Assembly: GCA_964407525.1 (NCBI GenBank)
Contig: CAYOWC010000086.1
Span: 1-16,823, forward strand
DNA from: DUZB01 sp964407525
Lineage (GTDB): Bacteria > Desulfobacterota > DSM-4660 > Desulfatiglandales > Desulfatiglandaceae
Direction of reading: 5' to 3'
Length of the DNA stretch: 16,823 nucleotides
Below, piece by piece: positions 14,671 through 16,823 of the stretch. Position 1 is the first letter of the stretch. Each line of letters begins with the position of its first letter. Made by a program: the position numbers and the translations under genes. Under the pieces are notes generated by a model that saw nothing but the letters and a program-made list of their open reading frames with translations, was not told where the DNA came from and searched no databases.

Positions 14671-16823
14671 ATGAAAAAAAATGTCCGAATCCAACGAGAT
14701 CAAAATGGCATTCCTCATGTGGAGGCCGAAACCCTGAATGATCTGTATTGGGGGCAGGGATATGTTCACGGAATTGACCGTGGCCTGCAGATGGCCTTGA
14801 TGAGAATTTTAGGGCAAGGCAGGGCCTGCGAACTGCTGGATGCAAGTGATGAAAGCTTGGGTATAGATACATTCTTTCGAAAAATGAACTGGCGTGGCCA
14901 TGTCAGAGAACAAGAAGAAAAACTGTCTCCGGATACAAAAAGCTGTCTGGATTCCTATTCCGATGGCGTTTCGGTTGCTATGGAGAAACGGTTTCCGTGG
15001 GAGTTGAAGATGATAGGATGCCGTTATGAAGCCTGGCGAGCGGAGGACAGCATCATGATGACGAGAATGCTTGGATATCTTACCCTTGCACAATCCCAGG
15101 CCGAAACGGAGAGGTTATTTGTGGAGATGGTCCAGGCCGGGGTGGAAAACAAAAAGCTGGAGGAGCTTTTTCCCGGGATTCTGGAAGGGTTTGACAGGGA
15201 ACTGATTCAAAAGATGTGCCTCAATGAGAGAGTTGTTCCTACCCGCCTGCTCTGGAATCTCGCCGTACCGAGGATGATGGCCTCCAATAACTGGGTCATT
15301 TCCGGCAAAAAAACCGCATCGGGAAAACCACTGTTATCAAACGATCCGCACCTGGAAACGAACAGGTTGCCAAACGTGTGGTCTGAAATCGTTCTCGCGT
15401 GTGGGGACCGCTACGCCATGGGTGGGTCCATGCCTGGATTTCCGGGGATTTTGACCGGCCGTACGGGAGATGTTGCCTGGGGCGTAACGTACGCATTCAT
15501 GGATTCTGTTGATTCGTGGGTGGAACGGTGCAGGGATGGCAAATATTACCGGGAGGCAGGAGAAGAATGGGTTCCTTTTTCGGTACGGAAAGAGACAATC
15601 CTTCGCAAAAGAAAAAAGCCGGTGGATATCATCTTTCACGAAAACCTGCATGGCGTTCTCGACGGAGACCCGGATAAGGAAGGTTCTTACCTGGCCACAT
15701 GCTGGGCGCCGACCCGGTCCGGCGCCCAAACCATAGAAAGCATTCTGGGAATGTGGGATGTGAAAATCACAGAAGAGGCCATGGATCTCCTTGGGCAGGT
15801 GGAAACGGCCTGGAATTTTGTGATTGCGGACAAAAAAGGAGATATCGGTTATCAAATGTCCGGACTCATGCCGAAACGCCGTGAAGGAGTCAGTGGTTTT
15901 GTTCCACTTCCCGGATGGGATGAAAAGAATGACTGGAACGGATTTGTGGGGCATTGTGACCTTCCGAGGGTTATAAACCCGGACAAAGGGTTTTTTGCCA
16001 CGGCCAACGACGACCTGAATCGCTACGGCAAGGTAAGTCCCATCAATATGCCGATGGGTTCATACCGGGCCGATCGGATTAACGACCTTCTAAACCGGGA
16101 AAAACCGTGGTCTCCGGAAGATATGTTCCAGATGCATTTTGATTGTTATTCGATCCAGGCTGAAAAATTCATGAAAATCTTGAAGCCGCTTCTTCCCCAA
16201 ACGGAACAGGGAACAATCCTTGCCCGTTGGGATTTTTGCTACGACAGGGATTCAAAAGGCGCATTTTTGTTTGAGGCCTTTTATGCAGCGCTTTATGGCG
16301 AAGTCTTTGGGAAAAACGGTTTTGGAGAGGAAACCTGTGATTTTCTGCAGAAGGAGACCGGAGTTTTTATTGACTTCTACAGAAATTTCGACCGAATCCT
16401 CCTTTCAGAGAACTCTTGCTGGTTCGGGAATGAAAGCCGGGAAGAGATATACCGAAAGGTAGCAGCAAAGGCCCTGGATATCCCCATTCGTTCCTGGGGA
16501 GACACACGCCAATTTGTTATGAAACATATCCTCTTCGGGGGGAAACTGCCCAGGTTTCTGGGGTTTGACAGGGGACCGATAGTCGGAATAGGAAGCAGGG
16601 CAACTATACACCAGGGACAGATCTACCGAAGTGAGGGAAGGGATACCACATTCATGCCTTCCTACCGGATTGTCTCTGATCTGACCACGGAAGAATGTCG
16701 TACGAATCTGGCTGGTGGCCCAACGGACAGAAGGTTTTCCCGGTGGTATATTTCCGATCTTAAAAACTGGATGGCCGGCAAATACAAGACGCTGACCGTC
16801 CATGGGGATGGAAAGAAACAGCG
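14671..16823 (+). CDS. penicillin acylase family Ntn-hydrolase, 3' partial
   Basis: 717 complete codons are present and the frame runs off the right edge. The N-terminal block RIQRDQNGIPHVEAETLNDL and then YVHGIDRGLQMALMR are the usual alpha-chain start of penicillin amidases and acyl-homoserine-lactone acylases. The autocatalytic nucleophile is S205 in MASNNWVISGKKTASG (codon 15283-15285), which would become the first residue of the beta chain. LLSNDPHL and GRTGDVAWGVTYAFMDSVD follow as in the family. These enzymes hydrolyse amides, but the substrate here cannot be told. No signal peptide is present: an in-frame TGA at 14644-14646 limits any extension, and the protein starts at the domain edge. 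It may therefore be cytoplasmic, unlike most relatives. GGAG at 14660-14663 is seven bases before ATG 14671 and favours it over the ATG at 14668. It is divergent from acoA. Confidence 0.9.
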   Translation, partial: MKKNVRIQRDQNGIPHVEAETLNDLYWGQGYVHGIDRGLQMALMRILGQGRACELLDASDESLGIDTFFRKMNWRGHVREQEEKLSPDTKSCLDSYSDGVSVAMEKRFPWELKMIGCRYEAWRAEDSIMMTRMLGYLTLAQSQAETERLFVEMVQAGVENKKLEELFPGILEGFDRELIQKMCLNERVVPTRLLWNLAVPRMMASNNWVISGKKTASGKPLLSNDPHLETNRLPNVWSEIVLACGDRYAMGGSMPGFPGILTGRTGDVAWGVTYAFMDSVDSWVERCRDGKYYREAGEEWVPFSVRKETILRKRKKPVDIIFHENLHGVLDGDPDKEGSYLATCWAPTRSGAQTIESILGMWDVKITEEAMDLLGQVETAWNFVIADKKGDIGYQMSGLMPKRREGVSGFVPLPGWDEKNDWNGFVGHCDLPRVINPDKGFFATANDDLNRYGKVSPINMPMGSYRADRINDLLNREKPWSPEDMFQMHFDCYSIQAEKFMKILKPLLPQTEQGTILARWDFCYDRDSKGAFLFEAFYAALYGEVFGKNGFGEETCDFLQKETGVFIDFYRNFDRILLSENSCWFGNESREEIYRKVAAKALDIPIRSWGDTRQFVMKHILFGGKLPRFLGFDRGPIVGIGSRATIHQGQIYRSEGRDTTFMPSYRIVSDLTTEECRTNLAGGPTDRRFSRWYISDLKNWMAGKYKTLTVHGDGKKQ

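Overview
The window looks like a piece of a metagenome-assembled or draft genome from a Gram-negative, anaerobe-type bacterium. I would guess Desulfobacterota (the former Deltaproteobacteria). That guess rests on the gene mix: a DUF4412 exported protein, a DUF6506 protein, an acetoin-dehydrogenase-type operon, a large hybrid sensor kinase and a PilZ protein. It also rests on intergenic space filled with short heptamer and decamer repeats. It is inference from gene style, not a phylogenetic placement. A run of exactly 100 N at 11339-11438 marks a scaffold join, so genes on both sides of it are incomplete.

Layout. Positions 42-3250 hold sfsA (+), a repeat-rich spacer with long inverted-repeat arms, a secreted DUF4412 protein (-) and DNA polymerase IV dinB (+). 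Positions 3307-6136 hold a compact minus-strand cluster in the order DUF6506 protein, cobalamin-binding-type radical SAM enzyme, class I methyltransferase. It has a recognisable promoter and a 9-bp inverted repeat at its head. After about 450 bases with no gene comes a plus-strand protein (6685-8760) with two degenerate PilZ-like segments and an acyltransferase-like C-terminal half. It converges, with 16 bases between, on a minus-strand hybrid histidine kinase. That kinase frame stays open all the way to the N gap, so its N-terminus is missing.

Right of the gap, on the minus strand, lies acoA-acoB-acoX: TPP-dependent acetoin/2-oxo-acid dehydrogenase E1 alpha, E1 beta and an NAD-kinase-like AcoX. 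The AcoX C-terminus is cut by the gap. No E2 (lipoyl acyltransferase) or E3 gene is visible. Divergent from acoA is a penicillin-acylase (Ntn-hydrolase) family gene with no signal peptide, which runs off the right edge.

The least explained parts are the DUF6506/radical SAM/methyltransferase cluster, the PilZ/acyltransferase-like protein, the truncated kinase with its Cys-containing N-terminal segment, and the heptamer-based intergenic repeats. No tRNA, rRNA, CRISPR array or transposase was seen.
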